In this document: positions 8,779 through 18,469 of the stretch, piece by piece
How the letters are laid out: the number at the start of each line of letters is the position of its first letter
Position numbering within the stretch: position 1 is the first letter of the stretch
NCBI GenBank assembly: GCA_963578105.1
Contig: CAUZBP010000013.1
Span: forward strand, 17,215 to 81,214
Direction: 5' to 3'
Source: GCA-2718815 sp963578105
GTDB lineage: Bacteria; Planctomycetota; Planctomycetia; Pirellulales; Pirellulaceae
DNA length: 64,000 nt
Made by a program: the position numbers and the translations under genes
Notes under the pieces: model-generated
The model's database searches: none
What the model saw: only the letters and a program-made list of their open reading frames with translations
What the model was told of the DNA's origin: nothing

Positions 8779-9210
8779 ATGAAAGTGGCGACAATCACCA
8801 CCAACAAAGGTACGATCCGGTTTCAACTGCACGAAGACAAGGTTCCCAAGACGGTTCAAAATTTTGAAAAACTAGCTGGGGAAGGCTTTTACAACGGATT
8901 GAAATTTCATCGAGTGCTGGACAAATTTATGATTCAAACCGGTTGTCCGCAGGGAACAGGGACTGGTGGGCCTGGATACAATTTTGCAGACGAGTTTCAT
9001 GAAGACCTCAGGCATAGCGGCCCGGGCGTGGTATCGATGGCCAATGCGGGTCCCAACACGAATGGATCCCAGTTCTTCATCACCCACGTCGAGACAGCAT
9101 GGCTGGACGACAAGCATTCGGTGTTTGGTAACGTGATCGAAGGGCAGGATGTCGTTGATTCGATTGCTCAGAACGACACCATGGAACAGGTCACCGTGAC
9201 GGAAGAATGA
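8779..9210 (+). CDS. Peptidyl-prolyl cis-trans isomerase, cyclophilin type
   Basis: The 143-residue protein is a single cyclophilin domain that speeds proline isomerisation during protein folding. Key segments are VPKTVQNFEKLAGEGFYNG, FHRVLDKFMIQTGCPQG (with the catalytic arginine of FHR), SMANAGPNTNGSQFFI and the closing HSVFGNVIEG. There is no signal peptide, so it acts in the cytoplasm. I take the ATG at 8779 because a strong AAGGAAG lies just upstream. An in-frame start at 8653 would add 42 residues without family support. It is convergent with the acyl-CoA dehydrogenase gene, with only 8 bases between the stops. Confidence 0.9.
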   Translation: MKVATITTNKGTIRFQLHEDKVPKTVQNFEKLAGEGFYNGLKFHRVLDKFMIQTGCPQGTGTGGPGYNFADEFHEDLRHSGPGVVSMANAGPNTNGSQFFITHVETAWLDDKHSVFGNVIEGQDVVDSIAQNDTMEQVTVTEE

Positions 9211-9218
9211 GAAAGTGG

Positions 9219-11159
9219 TCAGTCGTAGGGCATGAGGATTTCATCGGCTGAAAGCCCCGCAATGGATTGAAAGCCTCCGTCCACGATGGTTTCACCCAGT
9301 CGGGTTGCAGATCGGAAGTACTGGTCCGACGGCCTCTGACCAGTCAGTTGGCGAGTCAGGTCTTGACAGAGCACATCGGCTGCGTCCTGTATGACTTCAT
9401 CTGCCTGCTGCGCGGCGTATAAGCTCGTACAGAGAATAACGATCAGCTTCTGTATACGAGCCGACAGTTCTGACATTCGGCATTGGCGATCAGCAAGCTT
9501 AAGCTGATGTTTGCGCATTGTACCGCTGATTTCCAGTGGCGAATGATTCAATTGTTCGGCCGCGTATGCAGCATGCTCCTGTAGGGGACCGGGCATGGGT
9601 GGTAAAGACGGTTTCGAGCTCAGTCGGCAGCGCTGGCCCAGATACCATTTTGCGTAAGGCCCCAGGGCACCTTTTAACGCCCAGGCATGAGCCGGATTCA
9701 AAGGATTGGGTCTCTTGATTCCCGCTGCGGCCTGTGCTTTTCCGATCGGCTCGAAATATTGGGTGCCGTGATGTTTCACCAGCGATTTGAAAAACGCCAT
9801 GCCCAGCATCTCTCCTTCGCCCTCGTAGATGCAGGGAGCCAGATATTCATGCACGTTGTCACCTAGAAGATGGCCATGCAGGAAAGAGCGACCGCCATGT
9901 GTTTTCATGAACAATTCGATGGCGGCCTCTTTTTGTGCTTCGCTACCGAAAATCTTGGCCACGATGCATTCCATTTCACCTCGGTACCCCCTATCGATCA
10001 AACCGGAACACCAGGCGACCAGCGCATCGCAACCGACGATCAAACCGGCCAGATGGCCTAACCGCCGGCTTACCAGTTCTCGTCGAGAAATCGTTTCGCC
10101 ATATGTCACTCGAAATCGAGCCCATGGGATCATGCTGGCCATCATCAAACGCATTGTGCCTGCCGCGTTGGCACACAGCGAGATCCTTCCCAGATTCAAC
10201 CCGTGATAGGCGATTGTTAACCCGTTTCCGCGAATGGGTGACAGCAAGTTTTCCGCCGGAACTCGAAAATCCTTAAAAATGATGCCTCGATTATAGGTGT
10301 GCTTCAGAGCCCATAAGCCATATTTCCGGAGTTGAAAGTGGTCATTCTCTGATGCAGGCAAGTCGCAAACTAAAACAGCAGGAGCATCATCGATAAGACA
10401 CACTAAGCCGATCGTTCGCCCGGGAACCACGTTGGTGATGAAGAGTTTTTCTCCATTGACAATATAACTGTCCCCCTCTCGTACTGCTCGCGTGCGTAGT
10501 GCCGTCAAGTCGGACCCCGCACAAGGTTCCGTGAGCGCGAATGCGGATAGTTTTTCACCACTGGCGAGTTGAGGAAGATAACGTTGTTTTTGGTCATCGT
10601 TACCAAATGTTCGCACCGGATCGACCGCACCAATGCAACCGTGGACTGAGGCTAAGCCGGCCACGGTGGGATCTGCCATTGCCATGCGTGTCAAGAATGG
10701 AGCGAAATTTCGGAACGGAGCCCCTGAGCCACCATACTGCTTGTCGACCAGCAGACCCCAAAATCCAACTCCACCTAATTCAGACAAAACGGGTTCGCTG
10801 ATCTTTTGATCGTCGTTCAAGAGCGTGCCCGCGGTGCGGTGTTTTGTGACGACTTCTATCGATTGACGCATGACCTGTTGCAATTCGTCCGCTGGCTGAT
10901 CATCGACCGTCAGGAATTCGTCGATGGGTACAGCACTGTCCCAGACGGCCCGATGAGCCGGACTGTTGACGGTCTGGTACTGCGGTTTGAAGAGCGACTC
11001 GACGTTGTCGTCCGCCTTATCAATCGCCCCGGTGCGACGCGACTCTTCTTCGCTCTTGCCACCCAATTGTAGAGCGGTCTCGGCAAAAGACGGTTTATTG
11101 CTAGCTGCCGATTCTGGAAGACTGCTGTGGTCTTGGGTTTCAGGTGCCTTAGTAGTCAT
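9219..11159 (-). CDS. Acyl-CoA dehydrogenase, long form
   Basis: The 646-residue flavoenzyme catalyses the first, alpha-beta oxidation step of acyl-CoA breakdown. The acyl-CoA dehydrogenase core shows FALTEPCAGSDLTALRT (FAD and substrate site), GEKLFITN, and the late YEGEGEMLGM, whose first glutamate matches the usual catalytic base position of YEGT motifs. The protein is longer than the usual 380 residues, with about 100 extra at the N-terminus and a C-terminal helical extension, like long-chain or membrane-associated members. I chose the ATG at 11159; a frame start at 11216 adds 19 unlikely residues. It is the last gene of a same-strand fad cluster. Confidence 0.85.
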   Translation of the reverse strand: MTTKAPETQDHSSLPESAASNKPSFAETALQLGGKSEEESRRTGAIDKADDNVESLFKPQYQTVNSPAHRAVWDSAVPIDEFLTVDDQPADELQQVMRQSIEVVTKHRTAGTLLNDDQKISEPVLSELGGVGFWGLLVDKQYGGSGAPFRNFAPFLTRMAMADPTVAGLASVHGCIGAVDPVRTFGNDDQKQRYLPQLASGEKLSAFALTEPCAGSDLTALRTRAVREGDSYIVNGEKLFITNVVPGRTIGLVCLIDDAPAVLVCDLPASENDHFQLRKYGLWALKHTYNRGIIFKDFRVPAENLLSPIRGNGLTIAYHGLNLGRISLCANAAGTMRLMMASMIPWARFRVTYGETISRRELVSRRLGHLAGLIVGCDALVAWCSGLIDRGYRGEMECIVAKIFGSEAQKEAAIELFMKTHGGRSFLHGHLLGDNVHEYLAPCIYEGEGEMLGMAFFKSLVKHHGTQYFEPIGKAQAAAGIKRPNPLNPAHAWALKGALGPYAKWYLGQRCRLSSKPSLPPMPGPLQEHAAYAAEQLNHSPLEISGTMRKHQLKLADRQCRMSELSARIQKLIVILCTSLYAAQQADEVIQDAADVLCQDLTRQLTGQRPSDQYFRSATRLGETIVDGGFQSIAGLSADEILMPYD

Positions 11160-11415
11160 GTGAACCCCGAGATTCCCTGGGCAAGAGGATGGATCGACTG
11201 TTCGCAACACAATCATATACCATGGCTTAACAAACGATTCGTCACAGGCAGTTTATTCCGTATATTTGCAACTCCAAACAGCGGGACATCTTGGATCGAC
11301 GGCCTTGTGGGGTCTCTAGCGACTGGATGATTTGAGCAGGTACAGGTTCAGGATAAACGTATCAAGTCCCTCGCTCCAGGATTTAACACGCCCACGGCCG
11401 GCGCATGACAGCGGA

Positions 11416-13074
11416 TCAGCTACTATACATTCTCTCGATTTCTGAACGGTAGTTTTGTTCAATGACATGTCGTCGTAGGCTCAGTTTGGGTGTCAACTCT
11501 CCTTGCTCGATACTAAAAGGACGAGCCAGTAGTAAGAATTCGCCGATCTTTTCATGCTGTGATACTTCCGCCAGCTGTGTCTCGATACAAAATCTGATGA
11601 TTTCCCGCAATTCGGGAATGTCATAAGAGGATTCTTCCGGACGGTGAACACCGCGCCTGTGCGCTGCTTGCAGCAGCATATTTTCTTCGGGAACGACCAG
11701 GGCCGTCAAATATCTGCGACCTTCGCCAATAACGACGGCTTGTTGAATCAAAGGGTCCCGAGTCAAAAGTGATTCCAGATGTACGGGGGCAATGTTTTTG
11801 CCTCCTGCAGTGACGATCAGTTCCTTTTTGCGACCAGTAATCTTGAGGTAGCCGTCGTTATCAATCTGGCCCAGATCTCCAGTAGAAAACCAACCATCTT
11901 GCAACACGGCAGCCGTCGCTTTCTCGTTCTGCCAGTATCCCAACATGATGTTGGGACCGCGAACCACGATTTCACCATCATCCGCGATCCGAATTTCGAC
12001 AGTCGATAAGGGTTGTCCCACGGTTCCGCGCTTCCAAGCGTCAGCCATTGCCGTTGCCAGGACGGGAGCTGTCTCGGTTAACCCGTAACCTTGATAAAGC
12101 GGCACGTCGTTGTGATGGAAGAAGTCGGACAGATGGTCAGGAAGTGCAGCTCCACCGGAACCACATTTGCGAATGCGCCCGCCAAGCATCTGGCGAAGGT
12201 GATGCTCCTCTAAATCCTGCCCCTGTGCAGTCAGATGGCGATAGATGCGGTCATAAAAGTGAGGAACCCCGTTGAGCATGGTGGGTTTGAGCATGCGGCA
12301 ATCGGCGATGACGGTGTCACGATTTTCGGCCAGCGCCAGTTCGCCCTGGCCGGCAATCCAAGCGTAAAGATCGCACGTACGGGCGTAGATATGGCTTAAG
12401 GGAAGAAAATTCAGACGCAAGTCGTCGGATTCCATTCCATAAACGGCACTCATGCTGCATGCATTGGATGCCAGATTACCCTGACTCAGCATGACTCCCT
12501 TGGGTTCTCCGGTGGTTCCTGACGTGTAGAGTATGGTGGCTAGCCTGAGCGGGTCTGACTCTTGAACTGCTTGCTCCAGCAACGATGCCCCCTGAGAGCG
12601 ATCTTCCGAGTCGATGACGTCGGACCAACGAAGAACCTGATGGTCAGCGACACTCAGCTGATCGGATTCGTAACCGATGAATTTCAGCCCGGCAGGCAAC
12701 GATTTACCAGCCGATGCAATTTTTTCCGCTTGATGTCTATCGGAAACGAAGGCCAATCTGGCTTCGCTGTGCATTATTTGCCAGACAATCTGTTCACCAG
12801 AAAGAGTTGCGTGGATAGGAACGTGTACCGCCTGCACGACATGGATTGCCAGGTCCGAGATCAACCACTCGTAGCAATTGCCGGAGACTTGAGCAATTCG
12901 ATCACCTGGTTGTATGTCCAGGCTGACGAGAGCGGCTGACAAACGTTGTACATCGTGAGCAATTTGTTCCCAGGTCAATCCTTGAAAAGCATTCCCCTGC
13001 TTAACCCATAAGGCTCGTTGATTGAGGTCCCGACGAACGCGGCGAGCCCAAAGTGAGATGATCGTGTCATTCAT
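11416..13074 (-). CDS. Long-chain acyl-CoA synthetase (AMP-forming)
   Basis: The 552-residue protein is an ANL-superfamily adenylating enzyme that activates fatty acids to acyl-CoA. It shows the AMP-binding P-loop YTSGTTGEPKGVMLS (residues about 185-199), LPLSHIYAR, GYGLTETAPV, the FSTGDLGQID aspartate region and the hinge/C-terminal GRKKELIVTAGGKNIAP. The last motif and overall layout fit the FadD15/bacterial ACSL group. No signal peptide is visible. It is the third gene of the fadB-fadA-synthetase-dehydrogenase series, 105 bases after the thiolase gene, and supplies that pathway with substrate. Confidence 0.87.
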   Translation of the reverse strand: MNDTIISLWARRVRRDLNQRALWVKQGNAFQGLTWEQIAHDVQRLSAALVSLDIQPGDRIAQVSGNCYEWLISDLAIHVVQAVHVPIHATLSGEQIVWQIMHSEARLAFVSDRHQAEKIASAGKSLPAGLKFIGYESDQLSVADHQVLRWSDVIDSEDRSQGASLLEQAVQESDPLRLATILYTSGTTGEPKGVMLSQGNLASNACSMSAVYGMESDDLRLNFLPLSHIYARTCDLYAWIAGQGELALAENRDTVIADCRMLKPTMLNGVPHFYDRIYRHLTAQGQDLEEHHLRQMLGGRIRKCGSGGAALPDHLSDFFHHNDVPLYQGYGLTETAPVLATAMADAWKRGTVGQPLSTVEIRIADDGEIVVRGPNIMLGYWQNEKATAAVLQDGWFSTGDLGQIDNDGYLKITGRKKELIVTAGGKNIAPVHLESLLTRDPLIQQAVVIGEGRRYLTALVVPEENMLLQAAHRRGVHRPEESSYDIPELREIIRFCIETQLAEVSQHEKIGEFLLLARPFSIEQGELTPKLSLRRHVIEQNYRSEIERMYSS

Positions 13075-13179
13075 ATTCGGTGAACGAATTGTTTGGAACT
13101 CCCCGTGTCGGGGTCGATGAACGTTTCTGGAATTTATCGTTTTGACATGTAAGAGTATTCAGCTGTGCGGACTTGGGGA

Positions 13180-14337
13180 CTAGATCCGCTCAAAAATCGT
13201 CGCAATGCCTTGACCCATGCCGATACACATTGTTGCCAGACCGAATTTCGCATCTTGGTCCAACATGGTGTGAATCAGTGTGGTGGCAATACGGGCGCCA
13301 CTGGCACCGAGAGGGTGACCAATCGCGATGGATCCGCCCCGAACGTTTACTTTTTTCGGGTCCAAATCAAGCATTTGAATGCAGGCTAATGCTTGGGCGG
13401 CGAATGCCTCGTTTAGCTCGATGAGGTCCATGTCCTTGAGTTCCAAGCCGGCACGACGGAGAGCTTTAGTGGTTGCTGGCACGGGACCAGTTCCCATGAT
13501 CGACGGTTCGACTCCGGCTACCGCTGTGGCGCGGATTCGAACCAGGGGGGTTAGTTCTAACTGATTTGCTTTTTCCGCTGACATGACGAGCATGGCCGCG
13601 GCACCGTCATTCAACGGTGAACTGTTGCCGGCGGTGATCGTTCCACCCTTGGGCATAAAAGCGGGGGCTAAGGCGGCCAGTGCGTCGATACTTGTGTCGG
13701 AGCGCACACACTGGTCGTGATCGACCAAGATCAGATTGCCTTCTTCATCGCTTCCTGTGAGCGATATCATCTCGGATTTGAAAGCTCCTTGCTGCTGTGC
13801 GTTTGCAGCTTTTTGATGGCTGGAGAGTGCAAAGTTGTCCTGGTCTGCACGTGAGATACCTTGGGTTTGAGCCAGAAATTCGGCCGTGATCCCCATGTGC
13901 AAAGCGGCTTGTGACGTGCGATGGAATAGCTTGGGGTTGAGATCCAGTCCGTGATCCATGGGCAGGTGCTGCATGTGTTCCAAGCCTCCTGCAATCTGTA
14001 CGTCTTCCGCTCCGGCTGCGATAGAATGCGCGGCCTGGTTCACGGCTTGCAGACTGCTTCCACAGAGACGATTGATCGTGGCACCGCCCGTTTGCACTGA
14101 CAGCCCGGCCATCAGCCCGATATTTCGTGCCGCATTCAGACCTTGTTCCATGGTCTGTTGGGTGTTCCCCATCGTCACGTCCTCGACGGCGGCTGGGTCA
14201 ATGGCAGTACGCTGCAGCAGTGCCTTAACACAGGCAACGGCCAAGTCGTCGCTGCGGACGTTGCGAAAATACCCCTTTTCTTGATGAGCTCGGCCAACAG
14301 GTGTGCGGACACAGTCAATCACAACGGCGGAGGACAT
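13180..14337 (-). CDS. fadA: Acetyl-CoA acyltransferase (3-ketoacyl-CoA thiolase)
   Basis: The 385-residue thiolase cleaves 3-ketoacyl-CoA with CoA to release acetyl-CoA. The nucleophilic cysteine lies in NRLCGSSLQAV (near residue 92). The catalytic histidine lies in SIAIGHPLGASGAR, and the second cysteine in TMCIGMGQGIATIFE at the C-terminus. The length is normal for FadA-type thiolases. It follows the fadB-like gene by 170 bases on the same strand, the classic pairing of a trifunctional-type fatty-acid oxidation complex. The annotation is firm. Substrate chain length cannot be read from the sequence. Confidence 0.9.
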   Translation of the reverse strand: MSSAVVIDCVRTPVGRAHQEKGYFRNVRSDDLAVACVKALLQRTAIDPAAVEDVTMGNTQQTMEQGLNAARNIGLMAGLSVQTGGATINRLCGSSLQAVNQAAHSIAAGAEDVQIAGGLEHMQHLPMDHGLDLNPKLFHRTSQAALHMGITAEFLAQTQGISRADQDNFALSSHQKAANAQQQGAFKSEMISLTGSDEEGNLILVDHDQCVRSDTSIDALAALAPAFMPKGGTITAGNSSPLNDGAAAMLVMSAEKANQLELTPLVRIRATAVAGVEPSIMGTGPVPATTKALRRAGLELKDMDLIELNEAFAAQALACIQMLDLDPKKVNVRGGSIAIGHPLGASGARIATTLIHTMLDQDAKFGLATMCIGMGQGIATIFERI

Positions 14338-14507
14338 ATTGAGTCTCCAGGAGAGAATAATATATGGAGCAATAGCATGTTGCCATCACAAAAAGAACTA
14401 CGTTCACCCCGATGAACATCCCAGCTTTTCTTGATTCGACCCTTACCGGCCATGGGCCTCGATCTGTCTGAAGTTGTGAACGGGGTCTTCGGGGCGGCAA
14501 TTCGGTT

Positions 14508-16667
14508 CTATGGTTCTGCGTAAAATTTGTCGCCGTCGGGTACCATGGATAGGAGTAGGTCGGTTGGTTGGAATCGCGGTCCCAATTCTTCCAATGGTTT
14601 AAGTTGCTCGACGATACTTGCGGCACCCATCGTATCGGCCCAAAATAGCAACCCCCCCCGGAACGGTGGAAACCCGATCCCAAAGATTAATCCCAAATCG
14701 ACATCGCGCACGTCCCGCACAATTCTTGCTTCCAGGACTCGGGTTGCTTCGAGTAACATGGGCATGAACAAGCGTGACGTCAGCTCTTCCACAGAGAACG
14801 TTTTAGGCCCTGCAGAGCTCAAATGGGGTTCCAAAATGTTCGAAAGCGTCGCATCGGGTGCGGGTTTTTGTTTGCGATTTTGGTAGGAATAAAACCCGAC
14901 TCCGCTTTTGCGACCCAGGCGACCCGCATCGACCATGGCTGCCAGAATCGGTGAGGAGACAACACGTTCGGGGAATGCACTAGCCATCGTGCTTCCTGCG
15001 TAGAGAGCCGTGTCAATTCCCACCATGTCGTACAACTCGATGGGACCCATGGGCATACCAAATTTTTTGGCCGCCCGTTCGATGGCTTTCATATCGGCGC
15101 CTTCAGAAAGTAACTCGAGCGCTTCCTGCATGTAAGGAAATAGGAGCCGGTTGACCAGGAATCCAGGCCCGTCATTGACGACAATGGGTGATTTTCCAAT
15201 TTGTTTTGCATAGGCCACTGCGGTGGCGACCGTTTTGTCGCTCGTCTTGTCACCGCGAATGACCTCCACGAGCTTCATGCGGCGGACGGGATTAAAAAAG
15301 TGGATTCCGCAAAACCGCTCGGGACGTTGCAGTTGTGAGGCTAATTCTGTAACCGGAATTGTGGATGTGTTGGATGCCAGGATCGCGTCTGGTTTCATTT
15401 TCGACTCCAGGCGCTGATAGGATTGTTGCTTGATGTCCGCATTTTCCACGACCGCCTCGATGACGAGATCGGCTGAAACCAGTTCTTCGTCAGAGAGCGT
15501 GCCATTAATCATGGCGGAATATTTCATGGCTCGCTCAACGTCCGGCCCACGGGTCGCTTTGTTGTACGCCACTTCTTTGATGATTTCCTGAATCCCCCGT
15601 GCTACAGCCTCGGATGAGATGTCAGTGATGGCGGTGGGAATTCCCCGTTTTACATTGGCCGCGGCAATCCCGGCGCCCATGATTCCGGATCCCAGCACGG
15701 AAACCGACTTGATTTTTTCCGTACTCACACCTGCGACATTTACACCGGTGTCCTTTTTGTTACGGTCGGTGAGGAAAAAAATATTCAACAGTGCCGCATT
15801 GACCGGTGATCCGAACAACGCCGCCATGCCGTCGGCTTCCATTTGGCACGCCGTATCGACATCCTGACTGGCCGCCCCCAACATCACCTCTAAGGCCGCT
15901 AAGGGAGCCGGATAGTTACCCTTGGTTTGATCTTGGATATAGGCGGAGGCCGTGATACCAAGAAATCCGAGTTCAGTCTCGTTGACATCGATAGGACCAC
16001 GCCAGCGTTCTCGATCTTTTAGGTAATTTCCACTTTGTTGTTCTAAGCGGACAAGCTGAATCGCCGTGTTGAGTAATTGATCCTTTGAAACTACGGCGGT
16101 TGCATAACCCATTTTGGTGGCCGCACGGGAATCGATGGATTTGCCGCCGGTCACTAGTTCCACGGCATTTCCCAGACCGACAATTCTGGACGAACGTGCT
16201 GTGCCGCCCCAACCGGGGAAGAGTCCTAACTGGACCTCGGGAAATCCAAACTCGGTACGTGGTTCGTCGGACATGATTCTGCGGTCACACCAGCTGGCGA
16301 GTTCCGCTCCGCCCCCGACACAGATTCCGTCGATGGCAGCGACCGTGACAAATGGGCACTGGGAGAGCCGGCGAAAAAGATTTTGGCCATTTCGGCAGGT
16401 TTCAACGACGTCTTCGCGCGGCACGTTTAATGAAGCAGCGAACTCGCGTAGGTCGGCACCTGCCACGAACATGCCGGGTTTACCTGAGATGAGGATCAAA
16501 CCGGCCAAATCATCACGCTGCTCTAGCGAATCCAGGTGCTGCGAGAGTTCTGCCAGCACGTTCCGAGACAGGATGTTGGCACCCTTGTCCGGTACATCAA
16601 ACGTCAACAGCGCTAGATCGGATTCAGGGTATGTGAGAGTGAAATTGTCCAATTTAGTTGCAACCAT
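14508..16667 (-). CDS. fadB: Fatty oxidation complex alpha subunit: enoyl-CoA hydratase/3-hydroxyacyl-CoA dehydrogenase
   Basis: The 719-residue two-part enzyme hydrates enoyl-CoA and oxidises 3-hydroxyacyl-CoA. The N-terminal crotonase half shows GMFVAGADLREF and GGGAELASWCDRR, then EFGFPEVQLGLFPGWGG with the glutamate expected for hydration. The C-terminal half begins with the NAD-binding VLGSGIMGAGIA, then HFFNPVRRMKLVEVI with the catalytic histidine. Length and order match FadB/FadJ (about 714-729 residues). I take the ATG at 16667, preceded by AGAGG. A frame start at 16826 would add 53 residues of no family character. It heads the fad cluster. Confidence 0.92.
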   Translation of the reverse strand: MVATKLDNFTLTYPESDLALLTFDVPDKGANILSRNVLAELSQHLDSLEQRDDLAGLILISGKPGMFVAGADLREFAASLNVPREDVVETCRNGQNLFRRLSQCPFVTVAAIDGICVGGGAELASWCDRRIMSDEPRTEFGFPEVQLGLFPGWGGTARSSRIVGLGNAVELVTGGKSIDSRAATKMGYATAVVSKDQLLNTAIQLVRLEQQSGNYLKDRERWRGPIDVNETELGFLGITASAYIQDQTKGNYPAPLAALEVMLGAASQDVDTACQMEADGMAALFGSPVNAALLNIFFLTDRNKKDTGVNVAGVSTEKIKSVSVLGSGIMGAGIAAANVKRGIPTAITDISSEAVARGIQEIIKEVAYNKATRGPDVERAMKYSAMINGTLSDEELVSADLVIEAVVENADIKQQSYQRLESKMKPDAILASNTSTIPVTELASQLQRPERFCGIHFFNPVRRMKLVEVIRGDKTSDKTVATAVAYAKQIGKSPIVVNDGPGFLVNRLLFPYMQEALELLSEGADMKAIERAAKKFGMPMGPIELYDMVGIDTALYAGSTMASAFPERVVSSPILAAMVDAGRLGRKSGVGFYSYQNRKQKPAPDATLSNILEPHLSSAGPKTFSVEELTSRLFMPMLLEATRVLEARIVRDVRDVDLGLIFGIGFPPFRGGLLFWADTMGAASIVEQLKPLEELGPRFQPTDLLLSMVPDGDKFYAEP

Positions 16668-17102
16668 GGGGCGAGCCTCTTGCGGGAAGAGTGAACCGGC
16701 AAATGCCTGATCCCTCGGTGATCCCTGAAAGGTAACGATTTGCCAGGGTAGCGGAAAGCCCAGTGATGTTCCTGTAGCGAGAGGTTCTGGAGAACGTCTT
16801 TTCAACCCTGGTAGCATCGCGCCCAACGGCTGCCGGCGGGGTCATCAACGATCGGGCGAAGAATGTGCCGACAAGTAGGGTTCTAAGGCTGTGAAATATC
16901 ACAAAAAAGAAAAATTCTACGCCCACCCAGACGTTGCCAACCAAACCGAAAAAGCTGATAACTCAAAGGTTCACGATCTGCCGGCTCCCGGAAGTCAGAT
17001 CATGGTCACCAGGGAAGCGATTGCGATTGGCGGAGCCAGGTATGTAAGTGATCCGATGCAAAAATGATGACAAAAATGAATGGGTCTTCGACGGAGGGGG
17101 TG
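16668..17102. other. Divergent intergenic region upstream of fadB and the DUF4430 gene
   Basis: This 435-base region must carry divergent promoters. No clear -35/-10 pair is seen. Because the DUF4430 protein may bind corrinoids, I looked for a cobalamin riboswitch. An AGCCAGG heptamer at about 17034 resembles the start of a B12 box, but the rest of the box and the upstream elements are missing, so I do not call one. Confidence 0.35.
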
Positions 17103-17507
17103 ATGCGCAACTTGCAGCAATGGTTGTTTATTCTGTTGACAATCGGCTTGCTTACTGTTGTCGAAACGGACGTGCGATCCGATCAGCCCGATGTAAAAAG
17201 GGTTCTACTGACCGTTGACTACGGAGACGGTGTCCAGAAGAAATTTACGTCGATTGACTGGAAAGATAAGATGACGATCCTAGATATATTGAAAGTTGCA
17301 ACGAAGCATCGAAGGGGAATTCGCTTTAAATATCAAGCGTCGGGAAGCATCGCCTTATTGACCAGCATCGATGACCTCGAGAATGAGGGTGGACAAGGTA
17401 AAAACTGGATTTATTGGGTCAATCAGAAGCTGGGTGAGAGAAGTTTTGCGATTCGCAGCCTGTCGGCCGGGGACCACGTCTTGTGGAAGTTTGGCACCTA
17501 CGAATAG
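17103..17507 (+). CDS. Exported DUF4430 (transcobalamin C-terminal-like) protein
   Basis: From the ATG at 17103 the protein has 134 residues. It has a signal peptide (LQQWLFILLTIGLLTVVE) and then one DUF4430 domain. Family marks are LLTVDYGDGVQKKF, MTILDILKVATKHRRGIRF, a GSGSIALLTSIDDLEN-like segment (GSIALLTSIDDLEN here), and GKNWIYWVNQKLGE, ending in DHVLWKFGTYE. This domain resembles the C-terminal cobalamin-embracing part of transcobalamin and intrinsic factor. GGAGG lies 5 bases before the chosen ATG; 17064 is an alternative. The next gene encodes a DUF6580 membrane protein. Ligand binding is inferred. Confidence 0.8.
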   Translation: MRNLQQWLFILLTIGLLTVVETDVRSDQPDVKRVLLTVDYGDGVQKKFTSIDWKDKMTILDILKVATKHRRGIRFKYQASGSIALLTSIDDLENEGGQGKNWIYWVNQKLGERSFAIRSLSAGDHVLWKFGTYE

Positions 17508-17517
17508 AATCGAGGGG

Positions 17518-17531
17518 TCTCATGCATGAGA
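17518..17531. promoter_or_regulatory. 14-base perfect palindrome after the DUF4430 gene
   Basis: TCTCATGCATGAGA is self-complementary and starts 10 bases after the DUF4430 stop codon. It could fold into a 5-base stem with a TGCA loop, or bind a dimeric protein. No U-tract follows. The role is unknown. Confidence 0.3.
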
Positions 17532-17701
17532 ATCCTGGCCGGATTCAATAGCCGCGTTCTGCAGGCCGTCAACGGAATCGCACCCGGTGAGGACCGTGAG
17601 ATAAAAAAACTCAAATGACAGAATCGTGAGGCGTGCAGAGTTGTTTAATTCGGTTGCATTTTCGCAGCAATAAGACGGACTAGTCGGGAGCGAACTTTTC
17701 C

Positions 17702-18274
17702 ATGAAGCGATTTTCAAAATTCGAAGCATTGGCTTTTGTGTTTCTTATATCAGCCGGAGTAGGACTCAGACTGTCATTGCATGAGATTCCGAATTTTGCA
17801 CCAGTGACAGCCATCGCTCTCTTCTCTGGATTTTTCTTTCGTCGTTGGACGGTTGCCGTAAGTGTACCACTTCTCACCATGGCTATCAGTGACGCGTGGA
17901 TTGGCGGCTACCATTTGGGGATGATGCTGGTGGTGTATGCAATGTTGGCACTGCCCGTCACTTGTCGTGGAGTACTAAGACGGTTGATGACCACAAATGG
18001 TGCTCCGTTGGCTTCTTCATGGCAAACGATTTTGGGGGTGGCCGGTTGCAGCCTTGTCGCATCAATTCTGTTTTTTGTGGTTACCAATCTGGGCTACTGG
18101 TATCTTTATGATCACCCCAGGACGATCGCAGGACTTGGGCAATGTTACCTGCAAGCGATTCCGTTCTTCCGCTATACGCTTGGCAGCGACCTTCTGTTTG
18201 GACTTACTCTGTTTGGGTGTCACGGATTTGTGTCGAGCTATCTTGCCCTGCCAGGGCGCGCTGTGCGTGCGTGA
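17702..18274 (+). CDS. DUF6580 family membrane protein, putative ECF-type substrate-binding component
   Basis: The 190-residue protein has about five membrane spans. It carries DUF6580-family features: IPNFAPVTAIALFSGFFF near residue 28, SVPLLTMAISDAWIGGYH, and a late GSDLLFGLTLFGCHGF. The family is described as a putative transport protein and resembles S components of energy-coupling factor transporters in size and hydrophobicity. It lies 194 bases after the secreted DUF4430 protein on the same strand. Together they may form an uptake route for a corrinoid or a similar ligand. No ECF ATPase or T component is in the window, so a shared module elsewhere would be needed. Confidence 0.7.
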   Translation: MKRFSKFEALAFVFLISAGVGLRLSLHEIPNFAPVTAIALFSGFFFRRWTVAVSVPLLTMAISDAWIGGYHLGMMLVVYAMLALPVTCRGVLRRLMTTNGAPLASSWQTILGVAGCSLVASILFFVVTNLGYWYLYDHPRTIAGLGQCYLQAIPFFRYTLGSDLLFGLTLFGCHGFVSSYLALPGRAVRA

Positions 18275-18469
18275 ATTTCCCCGCTGAGTGTTGCCGAAGG
18301 GTTCAGCGCTCAGGAGATGGCATGAGCAGCGGCGATCAAGACCGAGAGACAGTCGTACTGGTTCGCAGGTGGGGGCCTCAGAATGAGAAAAGCCCGTTCC
18401 GTCTGTCGGAAAAGATCTGAACGCTAAAGCGAATCAGCCTAAAGCGTCCTCTTGGCGTCTACCGCTATC

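Noticed and set aside
17020..17102. Possible cobalamin riboswitch before the DUF4430 gene
   Set aside because: Only an AGCCAGG heptamer resembles the B12 box; the remaining box and supporting stems are not seen.
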